From contig CM033108.1 of NCBI GenBank assembly GCA_019321725.1, forward strand, positions 20,783,799 through 20,847,798: 64,000 nucleotides of DNA, given 5' to 3'. The DNA is from Paulownia fortunei (Eukaryota; Streptophyta; Magnoliopsida; Lamiales; Paulowniaceae). Position numbers and translations under genes: made by a program. Below, piece after piece: positions 13,501-29,551 of the stretch (within the stretch, counting starts at the first letter, position 1; each line of letters starts with the position of its first letter). The notes under the pieces were generated by a model. That model ran no database searches, was not told the DNA's origin, and saw only the letters and a list, made by a program, of their open reading frames with translations.

Positions 13501-13862
13501 GAATTGAGATTTAAGAGTTGAAGTATGAAAAAAAAATGAAGAAGTGGTGGGTATTTATCGGGGGAAAATGCAAAAAGAAAAAAAAAGAAAAAAAAAAGGT
13601 GTTTGACCATTACTAATTAGCCATTGCCAACACCTAAATCCGTTGGCAATAGATTTTTCCTATTTTGTTTTTTTATTTGTTGGAACTGCCGATTCCGACT
13701 CAACAGGAATCATTGAGTCGAACCCGACAGTTCACAAGTTCGGGGCCCCGAACTCGTAACTGATTCGTGAACCCACAGATCGGTTACGGGTCAAATCCGT
13801 TGACCCGTGATCAATCAATCATGAGCCGGGTCTGATTCGAACTTGGCCTGTGGTCAGGTCTA
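10552..13862 (-). mobile_element. hAT-superfamily DNA transposon, full-length but decayed
   Basis: The left end TAGATCTGACTACGG is matched at the right end by the reverse complement TAGACCTGACCACAG (3 mismatches in 15). The flanking 8-mers TCCGTGTG (10544-10551) and TCTGTGTG (13863-13870) differ by one base and form an 8-bp target duplication, as expected for hAT elements. Subterminal regions are GC-rich (10570-10700, 13690-13860). The interior encodes BED-finger, transposase and C-terminal dimerisation remnants on the minus strand. A second copy lies at 55859-58710. Confidence 0.85.
11400..13295 (-). pseudogene. hAT transposase pseudogene (BED finger to dimerisation domain)
   Basis: The frame at 13295-13065 encodes a BED-type zinc-finger start (SSIFTKYFDKV, then KCKYCSQSYKF with the CxxC pair). 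Further left, around 12590-12640, the minus strand encodes CHWIDDCWTLQK, a conserved hAT transposase motif, but a frameshift follows. Around 11480-11410 it encodes the C-terminal dimerisation block (ILASPTSTI) with an in-frame stop just after it. Multiple stops and frameshifts mean no active protein. The BED domain binds transposon ends and the C-terminal block mediates transposase multimerisation in this family. Confidence 0.8.
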
Positions 13863-14098
13863 TCTGTGTGTATCTATCTCTCTTTTTTAAGCTCTTAAAA
13901 AGGCACAAAGTTAATAGGTTTTTTAAGCAAAATTAAGAAAGGAAAAATTGATATATGTTGAGAACTTATAGGTTGTTTTTGGAATTTGCCAATTCTCACA
14001 TTTTGTGTATAAAATGATATATCAACTTTATATAAAATAGAAATTTCTTAAAAGTTGTTAAATATGTTTCATGGAAAGAAACTTAAGAATGAAAATTA

Positions 14099-14124
14099 AG
14101 AGAGAGAGAGAGAGAGAGAGAGAG
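14099..14124. repeat. (GA)n microsatellite
   Basis: Uninterrupted AG/GA dinucleotide run, about thirteen repeats, in otherwise featureless DNA at 13871-14260. Confidence 0.9.
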
Positions 14125-14387
14125 GATCTCTTATGCGTTATCTATCATTTTTCTTTCTTATATTCAAGTAAGTTGTGCTCCCTCTCCATTTTTTTTTCTC
14201 AATGTTTGTCCAAATAAATAAGTAGGGGTCTTGGTCTCACCCTACCACTTTGCATTAGTAAGATGTTGTTTGGTTGAATTTATATAAAATATCTTATAAT
14301 CTTTAACGCCATATAAGATATTTTAGGAGTTTATAAGATAAGATTTATTTTATATAAATAATTAAAAATTGCAAAATTTGTCCTCTT

Positions 14388-16127
14388 GGCCTAGGTAGCA
14401 TTTTAGTCCTTTAATTTTTTAAGTCATTTATTTACATGCACTAACTTTTAAAAAATTATAATTTTGGTTTGATTTTGATCGAAAAATTTAATTTCTCCTA
14501 AAAATTACTGACTTGGCACCGAGCTTGCTTATTTAGCTTCAAATTTGGAAATTTTTATATTTTGAAGGAAAAATCAGTGATATGGCAATGATGTGGCAAT
14601 GACTTGGACAAAAAATGGAAAAAATTGCATTTTTACCGGTGGACATAAAAAAAACATTAAGTAATAGTTTTTTTCATAGTTATTCTTCAAATTAAAGAAT
14701 TAGTATAATTAGAATGTAAATATATTTGATAATATATTTACAAATACTGTAAATCTAATACATGCTAATTACTTGTAACAAAAATCCAATAAATATTTAA
14801 ATATTAACAAAATTTATTATTTGAAGACTAGAAATTATATGTAAATTCAAGATTTAAATAAATAAAAATAAAAAATAATTTATATAATTAAATTTAACAT
14901 ATGTATTCAAAATATAATAAACAATATGGAAAAAATAGTTGAGATGGTATTTGTAGATTATATTTTAATTGGAAAGAAACTAAACTACTATAAATTTAAT
15001 ATAGTTATGAAGTTTCTTAAATTTAAAGTTTTTTAATAATATAATAATTTATAAAATTTATAGAAAATAAAGAAAACAAGATGTTAATAAAATTTCATAT
15101 TTAGTAATTAGAAATATATTTAAATTCAAAATTAAACATAATTGTATACACAATATACTTAAAATAAATTTCTTAATTTATAAAAGTATAAATAATTTAG
15201 AATTTTTTTAGAAAATAAAAAATTTGATGTTAAAAAAATCTTAAAGGCTTAAAGTTTTCTCATTACATCTCATAAAACTAAATAATGTTAATAAATTTTC
15301 AATATTTGAAAATTAAATATTAATAGAATTTCATATTTAAAGATTAAAATATATAATTAATTTAAAATTTATTTTTTTAAAAAAATAGATATACATACGT
15401 ATGTATATCTAAATTATATTTTATAATTGATAAAATATAAAAATAAAATAAAATAAACCTTAATTTGTTTAAACACCCCCCACCTTCCACCTTCCACCTA
15501 CCACCGACCCGGAAACCCATCCCCAAAACATTAACCCCCCCAACCGTCCTCCCCCACCCCCAGCCACCATCCACGACCAGTCGCCGTCCTCTCCCTGATT
15601 GCCTCCGGCTTGCTGCTCGTCATCCACCACCAAATCTCCATAACCTATGCACACACGTGTAGATATAGATGATGGTGGACTTTTGGAGACGGGAAAAAGC
15701 ACGAGTCGGCAGGATGGGGAAGGGGAAAGGGGAAGGGGAAAAAATATAGGTTTGGGGTTAGTAAGGGTGTTGGGGTGGGGGCTGGGGGTGGAGGAGGGGG
15801 AAGAGGAAGAAAAAGAAGATGGCATATTTTTTTTTAATATTTTCTAATTTATTCTATATTATATTAATTATGAAGGATGTTGTGTTTTTCACTTGGCAGT
15901 CTATTTATTTCTCTTTCTTTTGTCCAATTCATTACCACATCCTCAATATTTCCTCCAAAATATAAAAACCCTCAAATCTTAGTCCACTAAAGTAAGTTCT
16001 GGCTAATTTTCCTGTCAACTCAGTAATTGCAAACAAAAATCGAACTAAAATTATATTTTTTTAAAAAATTAATGCATGTAAATTAATGATCTAAAAAATA
16101 AAAAACTAAAACGCTACATAGGCTAAC
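14388..16127. mobile_element. Long-TIR element (MULE-like) with a GC-rich core
   Basis: A ~220-bp arm at about 14388-14610 is the inverted counterpart of about 15870-16127. The left arm reads GGCCTAGGTAGCATTTTAG and the reverse complement of the right end TTAGCCTATGTAGCGTTTTAG. Both arms share the order TTTACATGCA, ATAATTTT, GAYTTT, TTTTTATATTTTG, GACTTGG/GAATTGG. Long terminal inverted repeats with no transposase are typical of non-autonomous Mutator-like elements. The core at 15470-15812 is far more GC-rich than the arms. A 9-bp target duplication was not found. Confidence 0.6.
15470..15812. other. GC-rich core, C-rich then G-rich, possible captured fragment
   Basis: The plus strand is C-rich with poly-Pro-type triplets from 15470 to 15610, then strongly G-rich from about 15712 to 15803 (GGGGAAGGGGAAAGGGG; GGGGTGGGGGCTGGGGG). 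Open frames on both strands give Pro- or Gly-rich products that I do not recognise. Its position inside long inverted repeats fits a host gene fragment captured by a MULE. A simple-sequence expansion is the alternative. Confidence 0.45.
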
Positions 16128-17410
16128 ATAGAAAATAAATTTTATAATTTTTCTAGTAACTTGAATAAAATAGAATAATGAAATTATATAATAATAGTAA
16201 TGAGAATTTCATAGTTTATATGACCAGATTAAAAAGTTCATAAAATCTTAAAAAATTTAGTTGGGGTGTCCTTACTTATTTTAAGGAGCTTATAAAGTTC
16301 TAATATCTAACCTTGAAGCTTATATGCCCAAGTTAGAGACAAAAGCAAATTAAAAATCCTATAATTTTTTGTCAAATTTTAGAACATTTTATAAAGTTTT
16401 AAACATCTTATGAGATAAGGAGCTTGTAAACAACCTTTTAATGCAATTGCATTGCTCTTATTTCTGGTAAACTGTGAAGACCACAATTTTCTTGGGATAT
16501 TTACAATAATATGATATGTATAAATAATTGTCAATATTTAGTGGTGAATAAACCATTTACGATAAAATACTACTTAAGTTATATATAAAATAACATCACT
16601 TTGTATCAGTTTTTGGTTTTTTGCTTAAATTGTGATGGGCAACTATAATTCTACATGAACTTAGCTCCAACAAAAATGAAAAAGGGCCAACTATTTTCTC
16701 TAATTTGTCTTTTTTTTTTAATTTAATAAATAATAAAATTGAGGTTGGGTAGTATTTTTTTTTTCTTAATACAAAGAGGGTAATTAGCCCCCTTTTTTTT
16801 CACATGAATTATCCTTTTACCATTTCACTAGAGGTAAATACCATTTACCCTACTTTAATTTAGGTTTTGATTTGTCAGAACTATAATCTTTAATTTTTAA
16901 TTCTTCAAGAATTTTAATTTTTAATTCATCGAGAACCAAGAAGACAAACGTTGTGAGAAACTTCTTCAGAAATTTCTCCTTTTCTACTTCAAATGTCAAC
17001 TTTTTGTGGTTGCACACCCAAGTCACCTAGAAGTTGCATATTATAATGCACAAATTCTTTTATTTTATTTTATTTTATTACTTTGATGTAAACATTATTC
17101 AAAAAGCAATGTATTCAATTTATTCTTGAGTTTATTCAGAAAACACAGTCACCATCTCAAAATTTAGTATCAGCTTTGATTGGATAGAATTCTTGTTAAA
17201 GTTGAAAATTTATAAAGTTTGTATTTTAAAATAATATTGTTAAAAATAGTGGTTGAGAATTAGTAACGTCACATCATTATTTTAATTAAAATAAATTAAA
17301 AAAAACTTTCCATAATAGGATATAGAGCTTATTTTGGGACATTTCAAAATATATAATGAGAGTTTTATATATATATATATCATAGATATGTAGATATGTA
17401 TATGTATAAG
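16128..17410. other. Intergenic DNA with MITE-like debris
   Basis: About 16245-16431 holds AT-rich sequence with GGAGCTTATAAAG/GGAGCTTGTAAAC motifs similar to MITE ends seen in intron 2 of the reductase. The rest has no coding signal. Confidence 0.4.
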
Positions 17411-17419
17411 TATAAAATA

Positions 17420-20400
17420 TAAATGACTATAAATAGTATTATTAAAAGTCTCTTAACTTTTCATAATCCCAACAGACACCCTGAAAGATTTTTTAATTTT
17501 TTTCTTCTTTTTTATTCAAATATTAATTCTGACGATGCAACATATTCTACTTATCCTTAAACACAGCCTTATATGTGGCCAAGGACGGAGAGCATATATA
17601 CGAGTATTGTTAGACATGGGTCAAGTTTTTGAATTCATAATCCAATTAACATTCATATATTAAGTTGAATGTTAATTCTATAATCAGGGTGGGTGTAAAA
17701 TTTGTAATTAAAATTATTCTATCCACTTTCGATTATGTGAGTACGCATGATATGTGATATGCATAATATTTATATATATTACAACAATGGCATTAGAGCC
17801 AAGAGGGCTCATTCTTGCATGTTTGATTGATCGAATTGCATGAATATGACTTATGTTAAACAATAATTAATAAAAAATAATTCTTATGAAGTATAAAAAA
17901 AATTCATGAATTTTTCACCATATGTAGATCTTGGTGTGTTAATTATATGGTTAAAGTTTGGTGAAAAATGGATGAGTGATTTGAAAGAAAAATAAATTTT
18001 TAGTTTGAGAACTTTTTTCTTTGGGTTCAAAGTTGAACCTATTTTTACTGCTTTGATTGCTTGATTTTTATTCCAAGTCGTAGAGCATGAAAATAGTTTC
18101 AAAATGAGATATAATTAGTAAGAAAATAGATTTAGAATGAGTAAGATATAATTTTTTGAAATATTTGACCAAATATTAATATTTGATATATGTGTATATA
18201 AATGTAAATGAGTGTAATATTGTTTGAAGGCCCTTAACTGTTCAAGGTCTCATTGAACACCTAAAAGAATTTCTTTATTCCTATTCAAATGTGAAGCTTT
18301 ATGATTGAAGCTTAAGACAACTCATCACATTACTCACTATTCACATTACTCACTATTCACATTTATATTTTAATTGGATATTAATTCTATAATTTAAATA
18401 GGATTAGAATTTATAATTGAACTTAATTATATGAGATCCTTCTTGTAATGAAATAGAAAATTGCACGTGTAGTTCTCTTTTCCCAAAGTATATTCTCTTA
18501 TATTTTTTTGTGTACACTTCACTTCTAATATTTTTCTATACTAATTTTTTTGGAACATTATTATAAAACTCAATGAATTTGAGATGTGTAAATGAATTAG
18601 TAGATCTGGTACTTATCACCAATGCGACTAATACGAGATATGTGATGAACTATGGATATGCTCGATATTCAACCAGAACAAGATTTGTAGGTGAGCTTGA
18701 TGTAAGATATATGAATCGACAATTTTGCTGCGTATAAATATATTTATCCACTCTTGATTATATAATTATGTGTGATATATAATATGCATAATATTTATAT
18801 ATTTTGAAATATTGGTATAAGAGCAATAGGACTTGTTCTCGCTTGTTTGATTGATCAAAAAGTATGAATATAATTTTATACGTTAAAGAATAACCAATGA
18901 AACAATCAATTTTTTAAAGTACAAAATTTTGCCATGAATTTTTTCCACCATATGTAGATCTTGGTATAGATCATAACGTTAAAGTTTTATGAAAAAACGG
19001 ATGGGTGGTTTGGAAAAAAACCCAATTTTTAAGTTTGAGACCCCATTTTCATTTGGCTCAAAATTGTACTTATTTTTACTGTTTTTGAAGTGTAATTTTT
19101 ATTCAATGTTGTAGAGAATTAAAAGAGGTTCAAAATCGTATATAATTCATAAAAATACATTTAAAATGAGTGAGATATGATTTTTTGAAAATTTTGATCA
19201 TAAATTGATATATATATATATATATATATATAATATAAATGAGTATAATATTATTGAAAGGCCTTAACTGTTCAAGATTTCATAAGACACTGAGAGAATT
19301 TTTTTTTTATTTTTCTTCCTATTCAAATGTGACGCTTCATAATTGCACGTGTAAGACAACTCATAATTGGAAATATTAATCCACATATGATTACCGTGCA
19401 ATATATTCTAATTCATCCTCACATGATTAATCACATGTGATTGCGATGTAACATATTTTGATTCAAGTATGCTATTAATATTATTTTATTTTTTATTTTA
19501 ATATCATTTATATAAATTAAGTGTAAAAATTGACATCAATAAATATATATTTCACTTCTATGTATAAAATTAAAATAAAAAATAAAATATCATTTAAATA
19601 AAAAATTCGAATAGGAGTTTATTCTTAAATATAGTCATATATATGTGCCCAAGGATAGAGATTATATGTATGAGTATAGTTAGAAATTGGGTTGGTTTTG
19701 GATCATGACTTAATTAACATCCGTATTATAATTTGATATTAATTACACAATTTGAGTATGATTAAAATTTATAATTAGACTTATTTATATGAGATCCTTC
19801 TTCTAATGGGAATAGAAAAATGCACAACGTGTAGTTGCCTTCTTCCAAAATATACTCTCTTATTTGCCTTCTTTCAAAATATACTCTCCTATATTTTCTG
19901 TGTACACTTCTTTTCTAATATTTCTTTTTACGAATTTTCTTGGAAAATCATCATAAACTCAATAAATTTAAGGTGTGTAAATGAGTGGTAGCTCTGATAG
20001 TCATCCATTAGTCCAAGTAAAGGTGGGTGTGCGATATAGGATGAATGTCTATGGACGTATTCGACACAAACTTGATCGGAATATATGAATCAACAATTTC
20101 GATACTTATAGATATATTTGATCCACTCTCAATTATAATTATGCATGATATATGATATGCATAATATTCATATATTTTGAAATATTGGATCAGAGCAATT
20201 GGACTCATTCTCACTTGTTTGAATGATCAAATCACATGAATATATAAGTTAAATAATTTTTAACAAAAAAATTATTTTTTAAATTACAAAATTTTGCCAT
20301 AAATTTTTTCCACCATATATAGATCTTGATATAGATCATATGGTTAAAGTTTTATGAAAATGAATAGGTGGTTTGGGGGAAAAATCAATATTAAGTTTGA

Positions 20401-21560
20401 GACCCCATTTTTATTGTGCTCAAAATTGAACATATATTTTTTTTTATGTGTAATTTTGATTCAATATTGTAGAGCATCAAAAGAGATTCGCATCAATATA
20501 AAAAAATCAACTTAAGATGTGAGATATGATTTATTATTATTTTTTTATTAAAATCGATATTTAATAGATATGTATGTACAAAACATAAATGAGTATAATA
20601 TTATTGAAAGGCCTTTAACGGTTCAAGATCTCAGAAGACACTTGATTTATTTTTTAAATTTTTTTATCCTATTCAAATGTAAAGCTTTATGATTCAACAG
20701 GTAAGCCAACTCATAATTGCAAATATTAATCCACACATGATTTCGATGCAATATATTCTAATTCATCCTCACATGATTAATCTATATATGATTCCGATGC
20801 AACATTTTTGGACTTATCCTTAAATGTAGTCGGATATGTGTTCCCAATGACAGAGATTATATAGAAAAATGCACAAAATGTAATTGTCTTCTCATAAAAT
20901 GGACTCTCTCATATATTTTTTCTAACATTTCTCTTCTAATATTTTTCTATACAAATTTCTTTGCAGCACCACATAGAACTTAATGAATTATGAATGTGTT
21001 TGGTATTCTATCGGAACAAGACTTATAGGTGAACGTGATGAGATATGTAGATTAATTATTTCACTGTATATAGATATATCTTGTCCATTCTTAATTATAT
21101 GATTATGCATGATATATAATATGCATAATATGTATATATTTTGCAATAATTATATTTGAATCAATAGAACTCATTCTCGCCAGTTTGATTGATTGAATAG
21201 CATAAATATATTTTTATACATTAAATGATAACTAATAAAAAATCATTTGTTAAAGTATAAAAGTTTGCCATTTCTTGGTGTGTAGATCATACATTTGGTG
21301 AAAAATGGATTTCATCGGATGAGTGATTTAAGTAAAAAATTAATTTTTAGTTCAGAACCCATTTTTCTGGACTTAAAATCAACCTATTTTTATTGTTGCT
21401 TGAGCATAAAAAGAGGTTTGAAACAATATATAATTCATCAAAAATAAATTTAAAATGAATGACACATAATTTTTTGATTTTTGAGAAAAAAATAATATTT
21501 GATAGATATGTATAACTAAAATATAAATAAGTATAATATCAAGATCTCAAAATACATCTG
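17420..21560 (+). repeat. Tandem array of ~1.0-1.4-kb LTR-like units
   Basis: Landmarks recur in order. GCATAATATTTATAT occurs at about 17761, 18787, 20158 (with C) and 21122. A TTGGTATAAGAGC-like motif follows each time (AATGGCATTAGAGCC, TTGGTATAAGAGCAA, TTGGATCAGAGCAA, and a decayed fourth). A GAGTATAATATTATTGAAAGG block occurs at about 18215, 19240 and 20590, with decayed relatives near 17425 and 21530. The TGGTATCAGAGC-like motif is the initiator-tRNA-Met primer site of copia and some gypsy elements, so each unit looks like an LTR end plus leader. No coding domain is present. Confidence 0.65.
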
Positions 21561-21733
21561 ACAGAATTTTTGATTTTTTTCTTCCAACTCAAACGTGAAG
21601 CTTCATAATTGCACATGCAAGACAAGTCAGAATTGCAAATATTAATGCACACATGATTAGAATGGGACATATTCTAACTCATCCTCAAAAAATTAAATCA
21701 CACATAATTACTATGCAACATATTCTAACTTAT

Positions 21734-21742
21734 CTATATATA
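21734..21742 (+). promoter_or_regulatory. Likely TATA box of the reductase gene
   Basis: CTATATATA lies about 90 bases before the start codon at 21831, leaving room for a ~60-base 5' leader. The sequence immediately upstream belongs to the last degenerate unit of the tandem array, so part of the promoter may be repeat-derived. Confidence 0.5.
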
Positions 21743-21830
21743 CGATTACAAAAGAGAGCACAGCCGACAACACACTCCAAAAATCTCTGAATTGTGTCGG
21801 GAAAGCATCTGGGAAAGGGGAAGCATAGAA

Positions 21831-26265
<4,435 letters not shown>

Positions 26266-26354
26266 GTATTCTGTTGGGTTGTCGAAGATTAGGCATTACA
26301 TTGTCAAAATTGTCAAAATGGCTTTTGAATTGTTTGTTCTAAAACATTGTTTTT

Positions 26355-27012
26355 GTTGCGGGATTTCAATAAATTGGGGAATAAAAATAAAAGATTGTAG
26401 TTTGTAGTTTGTACTTTGAACCGTGTAATAACACTTTCCTTAAATATTTTCCCCCACTACTAGCTTGCTGCTGGATTATATGGCAAATCACTTCTAAGAT
26501 ATGACAACCTACCCGATAACTTCTTAAAATTAATATTAGTGAGTGAAAGACCTAGAAGAGAATTTGGAACCAGTCGAGTTCTTTTTGTGGCAGTTGGTAT
26601 TATACAAAGTTTGACTCTCTTTTGTAACTAACATGTTTTATAAAAAAGATACAACTCTTGGATCAAAAGTTACAATCTGAAATAAACATTTCTTTCAAAA
26701 AGCATGACTATTAGATTATAGTCACTCAATAAAAAAATATATCTTTTAACTTGATTAATATTCCATTAATATTTTAATAAAAAAACCCAATAATCCTCCA
26801 CTTTGATTATAATATTAAAAACATACCACATACCTTGTAATACAGAGTTTTCACTAACTGTAAAAGGTGTATGACACACGCCTTTGACAACACCAAATTA
26901 ATATTTTCTCTAATAAAAATTCTACAATTGTTAGGCAATTTCAACAAATTGTGGAATAAAAATAAAAGATTGTAGTGTGTGGTTTGAAGCATGAAATCAT
27001 ATTTTTCTTAAA
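26355..27012 (+). repeat. Direct duplication of a 3'-flank segment
   Basis: About 26360-26440 (AATTGGGGAATAAAAATAAA...) is repeated at about 26940-27012 (AATTGTGGAATAAAAATAAA...). The DNA between and just after has copia-like repeat flavour (for example CAATAATCCTCCACTTTGAT at 26788). No gene is recognised in 26266-27240. The duplication may be a pair of repeat ends, with the reductase 3' UTR lying inside the left copy. Confidence 0.5.
26368..26373 (+). terminator. Polyadenylation signal of the reductase
   Basis: AATAAA about 100 bases after the stop codon, with a second AATAAAAATAAAA cluster at 26380-26392. Either could serve as the 3'-end signal. Confidence 0.5.
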
Positions 27013-27243
27013 GTGATTGTAGGAAATCAATGTGCAGATAATAACAAGGTGAATCAAAATTACCTTTTCCCAATGGGTGATTGCCTATTTACACCAGATC
27101 AGAAACTCGCCTACACACCTTTTCGTCGAGTAATACAAAAGAATACATGCCAAAGCCCTTCTAGCTTCAATAAATTGCTACTAGAGTATGTACCATATAT
27201 TCCACACACCTTAAAACCCTTGGAGGGATTTTTTTGGTGATGT

Positions 27244-27773
27244 TGTAATACAAATTTTGTGTTAAACTAACAACAAGAAAAATTATACAAATAAAATTTT
27301 ATTGAATTGAAAGAAAGTATATAGATACAATCTCTATTGACCATTTGATTCTTCACTTCAAGAACAGCAATCTCTTGGATTAAAATTTGGAGATGGAATT
27401 GATGACTTTATCTTCTCTAAAGTTAATTTGTCCTTCAATAATATTAATTCTTCATCTAATTAATTTAAATATCATCAACACATTAAGTATAAATACTTCA
27501 AGACATAATTCATGCATTGTAGTTGCAAATGGATTTTCACTTACCTTTGATCAATTGTGTGTTACTTCTAGGTTTTTTAAGTATTACTCTCTAATCCTAG
27601 ATGTGAAATAATCTGTAAAAATCAATGGTAATATTTAATTTGTTTATCAATTAAATATTTTTTAATCTTAGAATTCAATGATTATTGCAAAAATAACTAA
27701 AGTACAAAAATAATAAATAAAAATATATTGCACTTATCAATATATAATTGACAATAAGTTTTTCATATTTACA
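27244..27773 (-). mobile_element. LTR 1 of the fused array, internally deleted
   Basis: It runs from TGTAATACAAATTTTGTG (27244) to the complement of TGTAAATATG (27773), 530 bp. Compared with its 736- and 751-bp sisters it lacks roughly 200 bp in the middle. The adjacent polypurine tract (complement of 27776-27790) marks it as a 3' LTR. Confidence 0.75.
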
Positions 27774-27819
27774 AATGCCCCCTCGAGACTTGTTCATGTA
27801 TATTTGTTTAATTACAATT

Positions 27820-28375
27820 TATAGATAGTTTATACTCGTATCAAGGAGTTACCACTTAAATTTAAAATTGTGAGACAGTTTATACTCATATCAATAAGTC
27901 TTTAATTTTAATTTTAATTTGTTAGATAGTTTATACGAGTATCAAGGAGTCTTCAATTGGTAGATAGTTTATACTCGTATCAAGGAGTCTTAATTTGAAT
28001 TTGACTTATAAATATTTTATACTCTTGTCAAGGAATATTTTATTTAATTTGTATACCCTTTATAGTCATGTCATTAAGTGCTTCATTTGATTTGATTTGT
28101 AGAACTTTTATACTCATATCAAGGAGCTTTTGAATTTACTTGAACTTGCTGATAATTTATACTCTTATCAAAGAGAACTTGGTAAGAATTTAATTTAAAA
28201 ATCTTAAACAATTTATACTCGTATCTATGAGTACATAAGCAGCATTTAATTTAAAAATATAGTTTATGCTCGTATTTAGAAGCATTATAGAAAGTTTATA
28301 CTCTTGTCAAGAAGTACTTGAGCGGGATTTAATTTGAAAAATTTACATAGTTTATCTACATATCTAGGAGCGTTG
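27820..28375 (-). repeat. ~50-bp tandem repeats of internal region 1
   Basis: About ten units with GATAGTTTATACTCGTATCA cores, homologous to 4890-5750 and 30840-31590, lying directly inside the 3' LTR of this unit. Confidence 0.85.
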
Positions 28376-28391
28376 AAATTTGAAGTTGTGA

Positions 28392-28797
28392 TTATTCCAT
28401 ATCTTCTTCATCATTTGTTAGGAATTGACTTTCAACAACTTTAGTCCCATTTGATGGAATTTGAGTGTATATATGGAACACTACCTTCATTACCCTCTTT
28501 GAATGGAATCTTGAATGAAGACATTGAACACCACCTTCATTACCCCTTTCTGAATGAAATTTGAGTGAAGACATGGAATCACCCCTTTTTTTTGCCATTG
28601 GAATTTGAGCGAAAACATAAAAAAATCGTCTCCACTTGCATATTTCTTCAAAAAATTGATTGATGGCTTCATGCAAGAAATTTAAAATTTGTGGAGATGG
28701 AGTTTTTATCTTTCGTCTGCATTTAAACTTGAACTTGGTTAACGAAGAGAAGAGATGCGAGGTAGAGATCGTCCCACTGGGCATACCACGAATTTCA
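28392..28797 (-). other. Leader with small open frame and ~48-bp repeats
   Basis: Just downstream of the LTR (minus sense) lies GGTATGCCCAGTGGGACGAT, the putative primer-site region shared by all leaders of this family. A 130-residue frame (28784-28392) starts with the ATG inside that region. It spans about three imperfect ~48-bp repeats (CAAATTCCATTC...GGTGTTCCATG). The corresponding frame in internal region 2 is broken, so I regard this as non-coding leader rather than a gene. Confidence 0.55.
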
Positions 28798-29533
28798 TGT
28801 TTGTAAAATAAAATTATAAATAATAAATGTATAAATAAAAATTTATTGAATTAAAAGAATGTATGTAGATTATTTTTTATTGACTCTCCAATTATTCTCT
28901 TCAAGAACAACAATCTTCTGGATTTGAAATTTTGGAGGTGGAATTAAAGACTTGATCTTTTTTAAAGTTTATTTGTCATTCAATAATATTAATTCTAAGG
29001 TTTAACAATATAATCTTCAATTAAACACCATATTTTGATGAAGTCCACATTGAACACCTTGATATTCGCCTTGAGAGTCGTGGATCTCCTAGAATTTGAT
29101 GGACTTGAGTTGAGAGAATTTTGGGACTTTCTCCAATACCTTTTGAATGTAGACTTCTTGTTGTTATTTCAAACTCCTTGGAAATGAACCCTATTTATAC
29201 TTGTAGGATAGGAGCTCTTGTAATAATTATTTGATGAAGTATCACGATTTGATTAACCTTTCGTGATTTGATTGACATTTATTTTCTTAATCACAAGATG
29301 TGATTTTGGTTACCAAAACATTAGCATTCACTTCCATAATCCCCAAGATATAATTTGAATTGCAAAAATATCACAATTTCATCCCTGATAATATTTAATT
29401 TATTTTATCAATAAAATATCTTATTTAATTTTGGAATTCAATGATAATTCTAAAAATAAATAAAATAAAATTACAAAATTAAATATATTACACATATTAA
29501 TATGTAATTGGCAATAAAATTTCCATGTCAACA
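28798..29533 (-). mobile_element. Shared middle LTR of the fused array
   Basis: 736 bp; its minus-strand start is TGTTGACATGG (29533). About 15 bp at its end (near 28797) are lost relative to the LTR at 32003. A TATA-like CAAGTATAAATAGGG motif (minus) lies near 29190-29205. It is flanked on one side by a leader and on the other by a polypurine tract. Confidence 0.8.
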
Positions 29534-29551
29534 AATGGCCCTCGAGACTTG

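Noticed and set aside
15469..15847. Overlapping open frames on both strands giving Pro-rich or Gly-rich proteins
   Set aside because: They arise from C-rich and G-rich simple sequence inside the long-inverted-repeat element; no recognised domain and no promoter context.
17420..21560. tRNA gene or true gene array suggested by recurring ~1-kb units
   Set aside because: No cloverleaf with A/B boxes and no conserved open frame across units; the only shared functional-looking motif is the primer-site-like sequence.
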